Shown here piece by piece: positions 1 to 9,141 of a stretch of 32,592 nucleotides of DNA (positions are counted from its first letter, which is position 1; each line of letters opens with the position of its first letter). The notes under the pieces are model-generated. The model worked only from the letters and a program-made list of their open reading frames with translations. It ran no database searches and was not told the origin of the DNA. This stretch comes from a virus: IMG/VR virus record IMGVR_UViG_3300028416_000049, positions 1 to 32,592 of that record, one strand, 5' to 3'. A program made the position numbers and the translations under genes.

Positions 1-3000
1 TTTCCGGTGTAGCACTTACTAGAGCTCAGGATTCCTTCAATAACATTATTACATCTATGATTAATGATTACACACCAGATGGTACAAACTATAACTACGG
101 TGATGGTCAAATTTCTGATAACCACGTGTTTGCTCGTCAAGCGCTTCAACTTAACAGAGAATTCTTAAAAGAAGAAGCAACAGCTTGGGTTAATACAAAC
201 TATGGCGGATTATCATATGATGTAAATAAATGTAAACGCGACACAGGTATTATGGTTGACGCGGTATCATACGATACACAACACGAGTCAAATACAGCAA
301 TGCTTGATGTTGCTAAACTATATTTTGAAAATGGTCTATCCACTTTAAGTACTGCTCAAAGGGCACCGACCGCTGCATTATATACTCACTTAAGTTCAGT
401 AGCAAGTCAAATCGTTCTGAAACAAACAGTATCAAGATCAGCTGGTAATACCGTTACTCAAAATACATCGTTTGGTGTGGTTACTGTTCCAATTGCACAG
501 CACATTACATCACTATGGAAAATCGTTGGCGATTTAATTGCTGATGACTCCTTAATCAATATGCCTGATCTTGTTGAAATTCCTACGAATACTGTAGGTG
601 CTGAAAACTATCTATATGATCCATCTGCAACAATTATCGCAGGACGTAAAGATAATCTACAAGATACTATTACTCAATACTTAAGAAATAACTTTGGTTA
701 CCTTGAGTACGATGAGGATCGTTGCCGAAGAGATACAGGTTATATTGTTGATGCGATATCACACGATATTCAATATGGTGGTAACTCTGCAATGCATGGT
801 ACTGCTGAACTTTACTTTAAGAATGCAGTGAATATTCTACCAATTGACCAACGTCAATCAACTAGAGAAGCATTTGAATATCTTGGTAAAGTAGTTCGTT
901 GGGTAACACGCAATGAAACAGTACCTCGTAAAGAAGGTCGCAAGTTTACACCAACAACAGCCACATACGATCCTGATACAGGCATATTTACTGCTACTAT
1001 GGCAAACCACAATCTTAAAATTGGCGATTACGTTATGATCGCACCAAACAGTATTGTGTTTACATGTGCTCTAGATGGCGACGTTCATAACCACCCTGCG
1101 CCAGAAGCACATCATCCATATTACAATGCACCGATGAAAATCACTGCAAGAACTGGAACAACTATTACTATGAATGTTGGTAAAGTTCCATATGGTAAAG
1201 GTGGCGGTGCTCATACATTCGTAAGCGCAACAATGAATGCAATTACTCACCTAACTGGTAACACGGTTAGACAAGAGTTTAAACACAGAGCTGCTCGTCG
1301 CACAATCGCAGATGAAGCGATGAACTTAGCAACCATGTTGGCAAAAGTTGCTGATGATAATAGCCCAGCAAATATTCCATCAAGAATTGATCCAGATACT
1401 TCTTGGATTGAAACAGGATTGATGACTGCTAAAAATGTAATTGACGATAATTCAATTCAAATGGCGAAAGATCTACAAATACATATTGGTAACGCTTACA
1501 ATGGTATATCATACTCGAAAGAGAAATGCCGCAGAGATGTTGGCGTAATGATTGATGCCGTATCACACGATGTTAACTATACCACAAACTATGCAATGAT
1601 AATGACTGCAGGTCTATACTTCGAAGGCGCGCATTCAATATTACCTGCAGACCAAAGACAACAAACCGCCGAGTTCTTTACAGAGATGGCCGGCGTTGTT
1701 AAGTCAGTTGTTCAAGGTCAGACAGCGTATCAGAGAGGATTTACTTCAACTGGTGCAACATACGATCCTGATACAGGTTACTTCACTGCAACTATTGATG
1801 CTGACCACGGTTTAGAAATTGGCGATTACGTATCGTTTGAACCTGAAAGCTTTACATTCTCATGTGATGTTGGTTCTGGTCCAGTTAACCATGCGGTACC
1901 TGAGTCACATCATCCATATTACGATGTTCCTTGTCCAATCCTTTACGTTGAAGGTAACGTAATAACAATGTGGGTAGGACCAGCAGCTACTTATTCTGGT
2001 GCTCATACATTCGTAAGTGCAACTGAAGGTGGACTGAAGAAAGCGGTTAGAACTTGGACAACACAAGATACTACATCAATCACTCCAGCAACCGCGGTTG
2101 AAGGTGAAGAGGTTGCTGACTTAGTTCGTATCGTAGAGGATGCAATCAGAAGAGATAATATTGACGGTCTACCAGATATCGTTGAGCCTGACACTTCTTG
2201 GGTTAACGCTACTAAGATTGAAGCTTCAAAAATTATTGATGATAATCTTGACGAACTTGCTGACGATGTTACTAAGTTCCTTAAAGATACATTCACTATT
2301 ATTGATTACTCTAAAGCTAAATGCCGCAGAGATGCTGGATATATCGTTGATGCGATGTCTTGGGATCTCAACTATGGCGGTAACTTAGCTACAAGATGGA
2401 ATGCAGATTTCTATTATTGGAATAACGAATTACGTATCCCAGAAGATACAAGAGTTGCGACAGCGAAAGCATATCGTCAACTTGGTAAAATCGTAAGTCA
2501 AGTTGTTATTGGTAAGCATCCAAATCAAGCTGTTCGTTCTGAGCTAGGTACAACTACTCAAGAAGCTCAAGCGATTGAACTCGGTGATATATTACATAAC
2601 GTAATGTTCTATGACTCACCTCAATCACTTGGTCCAAAAATTGAACCTAACTTTGCATGGGAAGAAAGTAAAGAGTTTAGCTTTGCTAAAGATATTTTAT
2701 CTAATAACAGAACTAAATTACAGCGTGAAGTACAACGTCACATTACTTCAACATACAAATTTATCGACTTGCCTAAAACATATCGTGATGGTGGTAACTT
2801 CCTTAAAGTTCTACAAAACGATTTCAAAGGTAGAGTTATTGATCCAGTTGTTGGTACAGTTGGTTCTGATAAAGGTTCAAGATCGTTTGTTGGTGCGTTG
2901 TTTAACATCGATGCTCAACATGTATTCCCAGTATTTAATCCACCAGAGGCATATGCTGATTGGCGTAGGTTAAGATTTAAAGGTACGGTTGACAATGTTC

Positions 3001-3596
3001 CAGCATTGGCTGCCTTAAACTCTATTTCAAAGAAATGGGATGCAAGAATTGTATCAACTACTCCTAGCGCTAACCGTTATGTAGGTAACATTTACGTATA
3101 CAACGGTGCAGGCGTTTGGAATATTATAAGTGAAGGCGCTAACAATACAGATTTACTTGACTCGTTCACTGGCGCATGGTCAAGAATGAAAACTTATATA
3201 AATAACAATATCGCTCCTGATGCAGATCATAGAACCATGGTAACCGAATTGATAGATAACCTTATCATAGACAGTGTCATAAGACCTAACTTCTTAACGT
3301 TTGGTTCGTTGGTTGAATCTATTGCTCACCAGTTTAACGGTGCATCGGCAGGTGTTAACAGAAACGCCTTACCGCTGAACTTTAGAAACGTAGGTGCCGC
3401 AATTGGTGCTAATGCCTCTGTATTGTCAGAAGGCGGAGGCCGGATCAGATGGTCAGGGTCAGACGAATTAAACAACCAGTACTTCGCAAGAGGTCTCAAA
3501 ATCAACGGTAGAACAGGTCGAATTGAAGGTCGTCCGTTTACTTCATCAGTGAGAAAACTTGCACGACGTGCATCTAACAGTAGGGCATCTCTATAA
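1..3596 (+). CDS. Large repeat-containing virion structural protein (5' end outside window)
   Basis: The frame is open from base 3 through the first ATG at 57 without a stop, so that ATG is probably internal and the gene starts left of the window. At least 1198 residues are visible. Four divergent copies of a ~85-residue helical-looking module occur (nt about 140-430, 650-905, 1460-1715, 2245-2510), each centred on C-[KR]-R-D-x-G-x(3)-D-A-x-S-x-D. Between them lie two copies of a beta-type domain (about 935-1240 and 1740-2020) opening with TYDPDTG, carrying a conserved Cys plus an NH...HHPYY His-rich motif, and closing with HTFVSAT. The last ~100 residues (DELNNQYFARGLKINGRTGR and following) recall the C-termini of large structural proteins of T4-like marine phages; that is a family impression, not a search result. 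A role in the baseplate or tail-fibre region is inferred from this and from the fibre genes downstream. The stop overlaps the next ATG as TAATG. Confidence 0.8.
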   Translation, partial: SGVALTRAQDSFNNIITSMINDYTPDGTNYNYGDGQISDNHVFARQALQLNREFLKEEATAWVNTNYGGLSYDVNKCKRDTGIMVDAVSYDTQHESNTAMLDVAKLYFENGLSTLSTAQRAPTAALYTHLSSVASQIVLKQTVSRSAGNTVTQNTSFGVVTVPIAQHITSLWKIVGDLIADDSLINMPDLVEIPTNTVGAENYLYDPSATIIAGRKDNLQDTITQYLRNNFGYLEYDEDRCRRDTGYIVDAISHDIQYGGNSAMHGTAELYFKNAVNILPIDQRQSTREAFEYLGKVVRWVTRNETVPRKEGRKFTPTTATYDPDTGIFTATMANHNLKIGDYVMIAPNSIVFTCALDGDVHNHPAPEAHHPYYNAPMKITARTGTTITMNVGKVPYGKGGGAHTFVSATMNAITHLTGNTVRQEFKHRAARRTIADEAMNLATMLAKVADDNSPANIPSRIDPDTSWIETGLMTAKNVIDDNSIQMAKDLQIHIGNAYNGISYSKEKCRRDVGVMIDAVSHDVNYTTNYAMIMTAGLYFEGAHSILPADQRQQTAEFFTEMAGVVKSVVQGQTAYQRGFTSTGATYDPDTGYFTATIDADHGLEIGDYVSFEPESFTFSCDVGSGPVNHAVPESHHPYYDVPCPILYVEGNVITMWVGPAATYSGAHTFVSATEGGLKKAVRTWTTQDTTSITPATAVEGEEVADLVRIVEDAIRRDNIDGLPDIVEPDTSWVNATKIEASKIIDDNLDELADDVTKFLKDTFTIIDYSKAKCRRDAGYIVDAMSWDLNYGGNLATRWNADFYYWNNELRIPEDTRVATAKAYRQLGKIVSQVVIGKHPNQAVRSELGTTTQEAQAIELGDILHNVMFYDSPQSLGPKIEPNFAWEESKEFSFAKDILSNNRTKLQREVQRHITSTYKFIDLPKTYRDGGNFLKVLQNDFKGRVIDPVVGTVGSDKGSRSFVGALFNIDAQHVFPVFNPPEAYADWRRLRFKGTVDNVPALAALNSISKKWDARIVSTTPSANRYVGNIYVYNGAGVWNIISEGANNTDLLDSFTGAWSRMKTYINNNIAPDADHRTMVTELIDNLIIDSVIRPNFLTFGSLVESIAHQFNGASAGVNRNALPLNFRNVGAAIGANASVLSEGGGRIRWSGSDELNNQYFARGLKINGRTGRIEGRPFTSSVRKLARRASNSRASL

Positions 3597-4018
3597 TGGC
3601 TATATACACAATCGCAACATCCCAGGCGCCAGATGCTAAACCGGTCGCCAAGTCCTTTACATTGACCACGAACTGGCAGACAATGATTGAGGTACCAAAC
3701 TATGAAGTTCCGGAACTAGTTTTCGGTGGTTCAACTACAACAGAACCCGGTGTTGGTGAAGTTATTTCGCCACTTATCTTATGTAACTTTACAGCAAATA
3801 CTGTAGCAGTTGATGTAAGAACACACAGGGAAGAAATTAATGCAGAGTTTTGGATTATTAGAAATTTACAAATTCCAGCATATGATACTGTTCCTTTACC
3901 ACTCAACGGTCAATTCTTTAGATCAGGCGATCTATTAGAAATCAAATGCGATACAAACCTCGCAGTTGATGCTACCTTATCCTTTACACTTGGTCAATCC
4001 GAGGAGGATGATGTATAA
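3596..4018 (+). CDS. Small putative virion structural protein, 140 aa
   Basis: I do not recognise a named family. The 140-residue product has no signal peptide or membrane segment. It alternates hydrophobic and polar residues in short stretches, as in a beta-sandwich ([14 protein letters not shown] near 20-33; [18 protein letters not shown] near 60-78; SGDLLEIKC near 110-118) and ends acidic (EEDDV). Both boundaries are TAATG overlaps, with the large structural gene before it and the collagen-like fibre after it, so translation is probably coupled and the protein probably made with the tail components. A small adaptor or decoration protein for the neighbouring fibre would fit, but this is inference from position. 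Confidence 0.75.
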   Translation: MAIYTIATSQAPDAKPVAKSFTLTTNWQTMIEVPNYEVPELVFGGSTTTEPGVGEVISPLILCNFTANTVAVDVRTHREEINAEFWIIRNLQIPAYDTVPLPLNGQFFRSGDLLEIKCDTNLAVDATLSFTLGQSEEDDV

Positions 4019-7000
4019 TGGCTTTCAAATCAATTAGCGGTTCACGAATAATTGGGCAGGGTACTCCGCAAGCAGTACCTATTCAATTAGATCCAGCCCC
4101 GTACAATGGAGCCATTGCTTATGGTTCAGACGGGTTAATTTATGTTTCTAATGGCACAGCATGGAACGCAGTTGGTGCAGGGGTTCAAGGTACATCCGGT
4201 TTACAAGGCGATGCAGGTTTACAAGGTACACAAGGTACATATGGACCGGGTTTTGACGTTATTGGTTCTGTTACTGATGTTGATACAGGTGGCGATCAGC
4301 AAGCAACTCTTAATACGGCATTCCCATCAGCTACAACTGGTCAAGGTGTTATTGATAACGCAGATGATGAGTTATGGGTTTATGATGGTGCGGTATGGGT
4401 AAACGTTGGATCGTTTAGAGGTGTTCAAGGTTTCATTGGTAACCAAGGTACACAAGGTGTGCAAGGAACTATTGGTGAAGAAGGTATTCAAGGTTCACGT
4501 GGTTTCCGTGGTTATCAAGGTACACAAGGTATTCAAGGTGCTGATGGTATCCAAGGCGTACAGGGTGTTCAAGGACCACAAGGTACTCAAGGAATTCAAG
4601 GTGTCCAAGGAGTTCAGGGAACTCAAGGAGTACAAGGGTTATTAGGTAACCAAGGTACACAGGGACCGCAATCTATTCAAGGTACTACTGGTATCCAAGG
4701 GGATCTTGGTTTTCAAGGTTTTTCTGGTGATGATGCCGGTCATGTAGTAGAATTTAGAATTAAAGATGAAATAGTACAAGCAGATCCAACTACTGGTGAA
4801 ATGATTATGAATGGCGCTGCTAATCCAGCAGACGATTTTTCCGGTGTTACAAGAATTTGGATTGATGATGAAGCATTCTATAGTGTAAATCTTGAAGGTT
4901 TATACACAGCAATCGCCGCATCATCTTCTACAAACAAAGCTTATATGAAGATTACTCTTCGCAACAATCCTGATGATTATGTTATATTCTCAGTTCAGGC
5001 AGCTACTGACCAAACAGGTTATTGGCAATTAGATGTTACTTATGTAGCAGGCGAAGGCGTTAAGGGCGATTTTGTTCAATTAGATACACCAACTCCGGGT
5101 ACAACACAGCGTTTACCAGTATTGGTTGCATTTAATATATCTGGTGACAGAGGTTTCCAAGGTATTCAAGGACCACAGGGAACTCAAGGTGTCCAAGGCG
5201 TTCAAGGTATTTTAGGCTTCCAAGGTATTCAAGGACCACAGTCAATCCAAGGTACTACTGGTATGCAGGGTATCCAAGGACAAAAAGGTATTCAAGGTAG
5301 CCAAGGAACACAGGGTCTACAAGGGCTGCAAGGTGTTCAATCAGTACAAGGTGTTCAAGGTTTACAGGGTCTACAAGGTGGAACCGGTGTTCAAGGTATA
5401 CAAGGTACTCAATCTGTTCAAGGTGTGCAAGGCGTCCAAGGTGGAGCTGGTTTACAAGGTAACCAAGGTACACAAGGCGATCAGGGAACACAAGGAGTTC
5501 AAGGTGCGGTTGGACATTATGGTGGTTTAACTTACGAGTGGGATTTCCTTAATAATAACACTGCTTCTACATTCCCAGGAACTAGTAAATGGAAAATAAA
5601 CAACGCTGATGTTTCGTTAGCAACTGTTTTAACACTTGACGATATTCCTTTAAATAACTACACTAACGATGTTGATGAAGTATTTGATTGGCTACAAACT
5701 ATTCCACAAGGGTCAGGTTCAAAAGGCTTAATTGTTGTTGAATCATTTGACGATGGTAATGGGCCGGGTGGTCACCATCAAGTTGTATACGAATTCACAA
5801 ACTTTACATGGGATGGCGCTGGAAAAACATTTGGTTGGTTCGATGTTACTTATGTTGGTTCATATGGCTTGCCTAATAATAATTGGCAAACAGATGTTAT
5901 TGATACATTACACCCTGCTAAAACATTAATTAACTTTGTTCCACGCGGCGAAGCTGGTACCCAAGGTGTACAAGGCGTACAGGGATTACAAGGTTTACAG
6001 GGTCTACAAGGGCTGCAAGGTACTCAAGGACCACAGTCAATCCAAGGTACTACTGGTATCCAAGGTGCTCAAGGTATTCAAGGTCAAGAAGGTGCTCGTA
6101 CATTTATTGTAACAAATAATGGCACAAGTGATTATTTAATTGATGGTGTAGCTGATCCAACAATTCACCTTATCCGTGGATTTACTTATATCTTTGATGT
6201 AAGCGCAGCAGGTCACCCGTTTGAAATTAGAGTTGCCCAAGGTGGAGCTGCTTATAATACTGGTGTAACAGGTAACGCGTCAGCAAGCGGTTTAATTATA
6301 TTCCGAGTACCATTTGATGCTCCTGCATCGCTTTATTATCAGTGTACAGTACATGCTGCAATGGGTGGCGATATTGTTACTTCAGATCTTGGTCCTCAAG
6401 GTACACAGGGTGTTCAAGGTATACAAGGCATTCAGGGTATTCAAGGATTACTAGGTTTCCAAGGTACGCAAGGTCCACAATCAATTCAAGGTACTGATGG
6501 CTTCCAAGGTGACTTAGGTTTCCAAGGCGTTCAAGGTGTGCCGGGACTTGTTGGTCCGCAGGGTACTCAAGGTACTGATGGTCTACAAGGTGGATCAGGT
6601 GTTCAAGGTCAAACAGGTTCGTTTGGTGGTGTTACTTTTGATTACACATTTAGCACAAATACTGCTACATCAGATCCGGGTGTAGGTACACTTAAGTTCA
6701 ATAATGCATCGTTTAACTCTGCAGGTAACCTGTATATGGACGATAGAGATGATAACTTTACAGACATTCAACCATTCCTTAGAACTATTGATGACTCAAC
6801 AAGCCCTATCAAAGGTCACTTTAAGTTATCTGAAAATGGTGCTCCGGAAAACTTTGCGGTATTTACTATCACTAGTGTTCAGGAAGTCGCAGGTTACTTT
6901 AACATAATATGTTCATATGTAAATGGTTCAGTTACAAGTATGACTGATGGACTTGATGTTGTAATTACTTTCGCAAGAACTGGTGACTTAGGTGCCACTG

Positions 7001-8718
7001 GTTCACAAGGTACTACTGGTATCCAAGGTGATACTGGTATTCAAGGTTTAGACGGTGGAATTGGTACAGTTGGTGCTCAAGGTACTCAAGGATTACAAGG
7101 ACTTCAAGGTTTAGACGGTGTTGGTGCTCAAGGTGCTACCGGTTTCCAAGGAGCATCTGGTCCACAAGGTACTGATGGTGAACAAGGTGAAGAAGGTGAA
7201 GTTGGTGGCGATGGACCACAAGGTGTACAAGGTAGCTTTGGTTTACAAGGTGGCGATGGCTTCCAAGGTATGCAGGGTTTCCAAGGTCCACAAGGTATTG
7301 GTGCTCCGGGTGCGGCAGGTTTCCAAGGTAACGATGGTTTCCAAGGTACTCAAGGTCCTCAGGCTTCTCAAGGTATACAAGGTATTACAGGTCCAATAGG
7401 ATTTGGTACTCAAGGTGTACAAGGTATGCAAGGCTTCCAAGGAGCTGAGGGTTTCCAAGGATTTGGCGGTAACCAAGGTACTGCAGGTGAAGGTAATCAA
7501 GGTGCACAAGGTGGTAACGGTTTCCAAGGTTTCCAAGGTGGATTAGGTTTCCAAGGACCAAACGGTTCAGGACAACAAGGTGTTCAAGGTTTCCAAGGTG
7601 CCGCAGGTATCGGTGATACTGGTTTACAAGGTGACAATGGTCCATCTGGTCCACAAGGTATTTCAGGTGAGTCTGGTGAAGGTGGTGTTCAAGGTTATGA
7701 AGGCTTCCAAGGATCGCAAGGTTTACAAGGTATTTCAGGTGGCGTTGGTGGAACTGGTACACAAGGTTTCCAAGGTACTCAAGGTGCTGATGGTTGGCAA
7801 GGTGTACAAGGTGCAACCGGGTTTGGTGCACAGGGTGTTCAAGGTATACAAGGTATGCAAGGTGACTTAGGTTTCCAAGGTGCTATTGGTGGCGGTGTTC
7901 AAGGTTATCAAGGTACTGCAGGCTTCCAAGGGGATTACGGTTTCCAAGGTACTCAAGGTGTTCAGGGACCGGGTAACGAAGGTGGTGTTGGTAACTTACA
8001 AAACATTCACACATCTCCATTACAGGATACTGCGTTATTCATTCCATTCTTTGAAGCTGGAGCAGACCAACGACCGTTGATGGCCACGTTAGGACCTAAC
8101 CCAGGTGGTGAACAAAACTTCTTCTATACATCTGGAGATGATGAGCTTAGTGTTGAAAACATTGATGCTGCTGGTAACATGACTGTTGGTGGTACATTAA
8201 CCGCAGGCAATCTTACAGGTATTACATCTGATATGAACTTACCTGATGATACGTACTTTGGTTTTGGTACTACTAATGCAATGAAGCTTGGTGTGGAATC
8301 AGGTACTGGTGCATTCTTATTAGATGCTGATACAACTACAGTAACATCAGTTAGGATTGAAGAAAGAGCAGGCGGTACTGCGGTATTTACTTTTGATACA
8401 ACAACCGGAGAATTTACTGCAACAGGCGATATTACTACAAACTCTGATGAAAGACTTAAAGAAAATGTTATTACTGTTGATAACGCACTTTCTAAAGTTA
8501 CAGACTTGCGTGGTGTATATTTTAACAAGAAAACAAATCCTGATGCCAGAAAAATTGGTTTAATTGCTCAGGAAGTTGAAAGAGTTATTCCTGAAGTTGT
8601 GATTGAAGATAAAACTGAAGATAAGATTAAATCAGTCGCATATGCCTCATTAGTCGGTCTGTTAGTTGAAGCTATCAAAGATTTAAAAGATGAGGTTGAC
8701 CAAATTAAAGGTCAATAA
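4018..8718 (+). CDS. Collagen-like tail fibre with cupredoxin-like insert and S74 C-terminal chaperone
   Basis: This 1566-residue protein alternates collagen-like rods with globular domains. Gly-X-Y tracts, mostly Gly-X-Gln, cover about residues 54-77, 135-238, 378-501, 644-692, 792-870 and 990-1325. Three copies of one ~120-140-residue beta-rich insert lie at about 238-378, 502-644 and 870-990, sharing patterns such as YWQLDVTYV and [10 protein letters not shown] fourth insert (about 693-785) looks cupredoxin-like, with H733, C776, H779 and M782. The C-terminus is a Peptidase_S74 / endosialidase-type intramolecular chaperone: SDERLK at 1476-1481 gives the expected Ser1476/Lys1481 dyad, and cleavage there would release a 91-residue trimerisation chaperone, as known for that family. 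The start is preceded by GAGGAGG at 4001-4007. A host-contact fibre is the likely role. Many reading frames in this gene on both strands are only by-products of the Gly-X-Gln codon repeats. Confidence 0.93.
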   Translation: MAFKSISGSRIIGQGTPQAVPIQLDPAPYNGAIAYGSDGLIYVSNGTAWNAVGAGVQGTSGLQGDAGLQGTQGTYGPGFDVIGSVTDVDTGGDQQATLNTAFPSATTGQGVIDNADDELWVYDGAVWVNVGSFRGVQGFIGNQGTQGVQGTIGEEGIQGSRGFRGYQGTQGIQGADGIQGVQGVQGPQGTQGIQGVQGVQGTQGVQGLLGNQGTQGPQSIQGTTGIQGDLGFQGFSGDDAGHVVEFRIKDEIVQADPTTGEMIMNGAANPADDFSGVTRIWIDDEAFYSVNLEGLYTAIAASSSTNKAYMKITLRNNPDDYVIFSVQAATDQTGYWQLDVTYVAGEGVKGDFVQLDTPTPGTTQRLPVLVAFNISGDRGFQGIQGPQGTQGVQGVQGILGFQGIQGPQSIQGTTGMQGIQGQKGIQGSQGTQGLQGLQGVQSVQGVQGLQGLQGGTGVQGIQGTQSVQGVQGVQGGAGLQGNQGTQGDQGTQGVQGAVGHYGGLTYEWDFLNNNTASTFPGTSKWKINNADVSLATVLTLDDIPLNNYTNDVDEVFDWLQTIPQGSGSKGLIVVESFDDGNGPGGHHQVVYEFTNFTWDGAGKTFGWFDVTYVGSYGLPNNNWQTDVIDTLHPAKTLINFVPRGEAGTQGVQGVQGLQGLQGLQGLQGTQGPQSIQGTTGIQGAQGIQGQEGARTFIVTNNGTSDYLIDGVADPTIHLIRGFTYIFDVSAAGHPFEIRVAQGGAAYNTGVTGNASASGLIIFRVPFDAPASLYYQCTVHAAMGGDIVTSDLGPQGTQGVQGIQGIQGIQGLLGFQGTQGPQSIQGTDGFQGDLGFQGVQGVPGLVGPQGTQGTDGLQGGSGVQGQTGSFGGVTFDYTFSTNTATSDPGVGTLKFNNASFNSAGNLYMDDRDDNFTDIQPFLRTIDDSTSPIKGHFKLSENGAPENFAVFTITSVQEVAGYFNIICSYVNGSVTSMTDGLDVVITFARTGDLGATGSQGTTGIQGDTGIQGLDGGIGTVGAQGTQGLQGLQGLDGVGAQGATGFQGASGPQGTDGEQGEEGEVGGDGPQGVQGSFGLQGGDGFQGMQGFQGPQGIGAPGAAGFQGNDGFQGTQGPQASQGIQGITGPIGFGTQGVQGMQGFQGAEGFQGFGGNQGTAGEGNQGAQGGNGFQGFQGGLGFQGPNGSGQQGVQGFQGAAGIGDTGLQGDNGPSGPQGISGESGEGGVQGYEGFQGSQGLQGISGGVGGTGTQGFQGTQGADGWQGVQGATGFGAQGVQGIQGMQGDLGFQGAIGGGVQGYQGTAGFQGDYGFQGTQGVQGPGNEGGVGNLQNIHTSPLQDTALFIPFFEAGADQRPLMATLGPNPGGEQNFFYTSGDDELSVENIDAAGNMTVGGTLTAGNLTGITSDMNLPDDTYFGFGTTNAMKLGVESGTGAFLLDADTTTVTSVRIEERAGGTAVFTFDTTTGEFTATGDITTNSDERLKENVITVDNALSKVTDLRGVYFNKKTNPDARKIGLIAQEVERVIPEVVIEDKTEDKIKSVAYASLVGLLVEAIKDLKDEVDQIKGQ
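6982..7983 (+). repeat. Longest Gly-X-Gln collagen-like coding repeat
   Basis: About 335 residues of nearly unbroken Gly-X-Y triplets, encoded by a 9-base periodic pattern dominated by ggt-xxx-caa. Third positions vary between ggt, gga and ggc and between caa and cag, so the tract is an old, diverged repeat rather than a fresh expansion. It forms the longest predicted triple-helical rod of the fibre, between the third globular insert and the C-terminal head. Confidence 0.85.
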
Positions 8719-8740
8719 TTCTTGCAAATCTCAGTCATTA

Positions 8741-8779
8741 TAAGTGAGGGGGTCAAGCGATTGTGCCTCCTTATTTTTT
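8741..8779 (+). terminator. Probable Rho-independent terminator after the collagen-like fibre gene
   Basis: TAAG-T-GAGG (8741-8749) can pair with CCTC-CTTA (8766-8773), leaving a single bulged T and a 16-base loop, and is followed directly by six T residues (8774-8779). It lies 22 bases after the fibre stop codon and just before a TATAAATA box, so it separates two transcription units. The bulge and moderate stem length keep confidence below that for a perfect hairpin. Confidence 0.55.
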
Positions 8780-8786
8780 ATAAATA
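8779..8786 (+). promoter_or_regulatory. T4-type late promoter box (TATAAATA)
   Basis: An exact TATAAATA octamer, the core of T4-like phage late promoters, lies in the 94-base gap between two genes, overlaps the end of a terminator T-tract and sits 27 bases before the next ATG (8813). An octamer this AT-rich will occur about twice per strand by chance in a window of this composition (my rough estimate), but its place in an intergenic gap just before a structural gene supports a real promoter. Confidence 0.6.
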
Positions 8787-8812
8787 GATAAAAGTAATAA
8801 AGAGATGAAAAA

Positions 8813-9139
8813 ATGGGATCCAAAGCAAATATCTATATAGATCAAGGTACTGATTTTCGTATTACGTTGGAAATGTTCGACGGAGACGATGATGATTTGG
8901 TGATAAACACATTTAGTTTTTTCGCAGACTTAAGAAAAATGTATTCATCAAAACGCGCAGCGGAATTCGTTGTAGAGAAAAACGAGAATGACATTACACT
9001 AGTTTTAGAGGCTGATGTTACAGCCAATCTAAGGCCGGGAAAATACGAGTATGATGTTTTAATGAGAAAATCCAGTGGTGAAATGTCCAAAATTGTTGAA
9101 GGTCTAGCAATAGTTATACCAACAATCACGGAGGTTTAG
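8813..9139 (+). CDS. Small fibre/baseplate accessory protein, 108 aa
   Basis: The product is 108 residues, soluble and beta-rich, with an acidic patch (GDDDD, residues 24-28). The C-terminal half (LRPGKYEYDVLMRKSSGEMSKIVEGLAIVIP) follows the pattern 'PGKYxYDVxxxxxSGExxxxxEGxxxVxP' common in small structural proteins of tailed phages, some of them N-terminal domains of baseplate or receptor-binding proteins; I assign this by pattern only. It is the first gene after the terminator and TATAAATA box, and is followed after two bases by the GTG of the next fibre gene, whose ribosome binding site lies inside its last codons. It probably works with that fibre as an attachment or assembly partner, which is inference. 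Confidence 0.75.
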   Translation: MGSKANIYIDQGTDFRITLEMFDGDDDDLVINTFSFFADLRKMYSSKRAAEFVVEKNENDITLVLEADVTANLRPGKYEYDVLMRKSSGEMSKIVEGLAIVIPTITEV

Positions 9140-9141
9140 CA

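Noticed and set aside
3197-3204. TATAAATA inside the first structural gene as a late promoter
   Set aside because: It lies about 390 bases before the next start, within coding sequence; a few chance matches are expected in DNA this AT-rich.
4435-7983. Regularly repeated DNA that could suggest a CRISPR array or satellite
   Set aside because: The repeats are in-frame Gly-X-Gln codons without unique spacers or conserved palindromic units.
4406-8080. Many alternative frames on both strands within the collagen-like gene, rich in VYKVFKV- or HLEYLVNL-type repeats
   Set aside because: They are by-products of the 9-base Gly-X-Gln codon periodicity and have no independent start signals.
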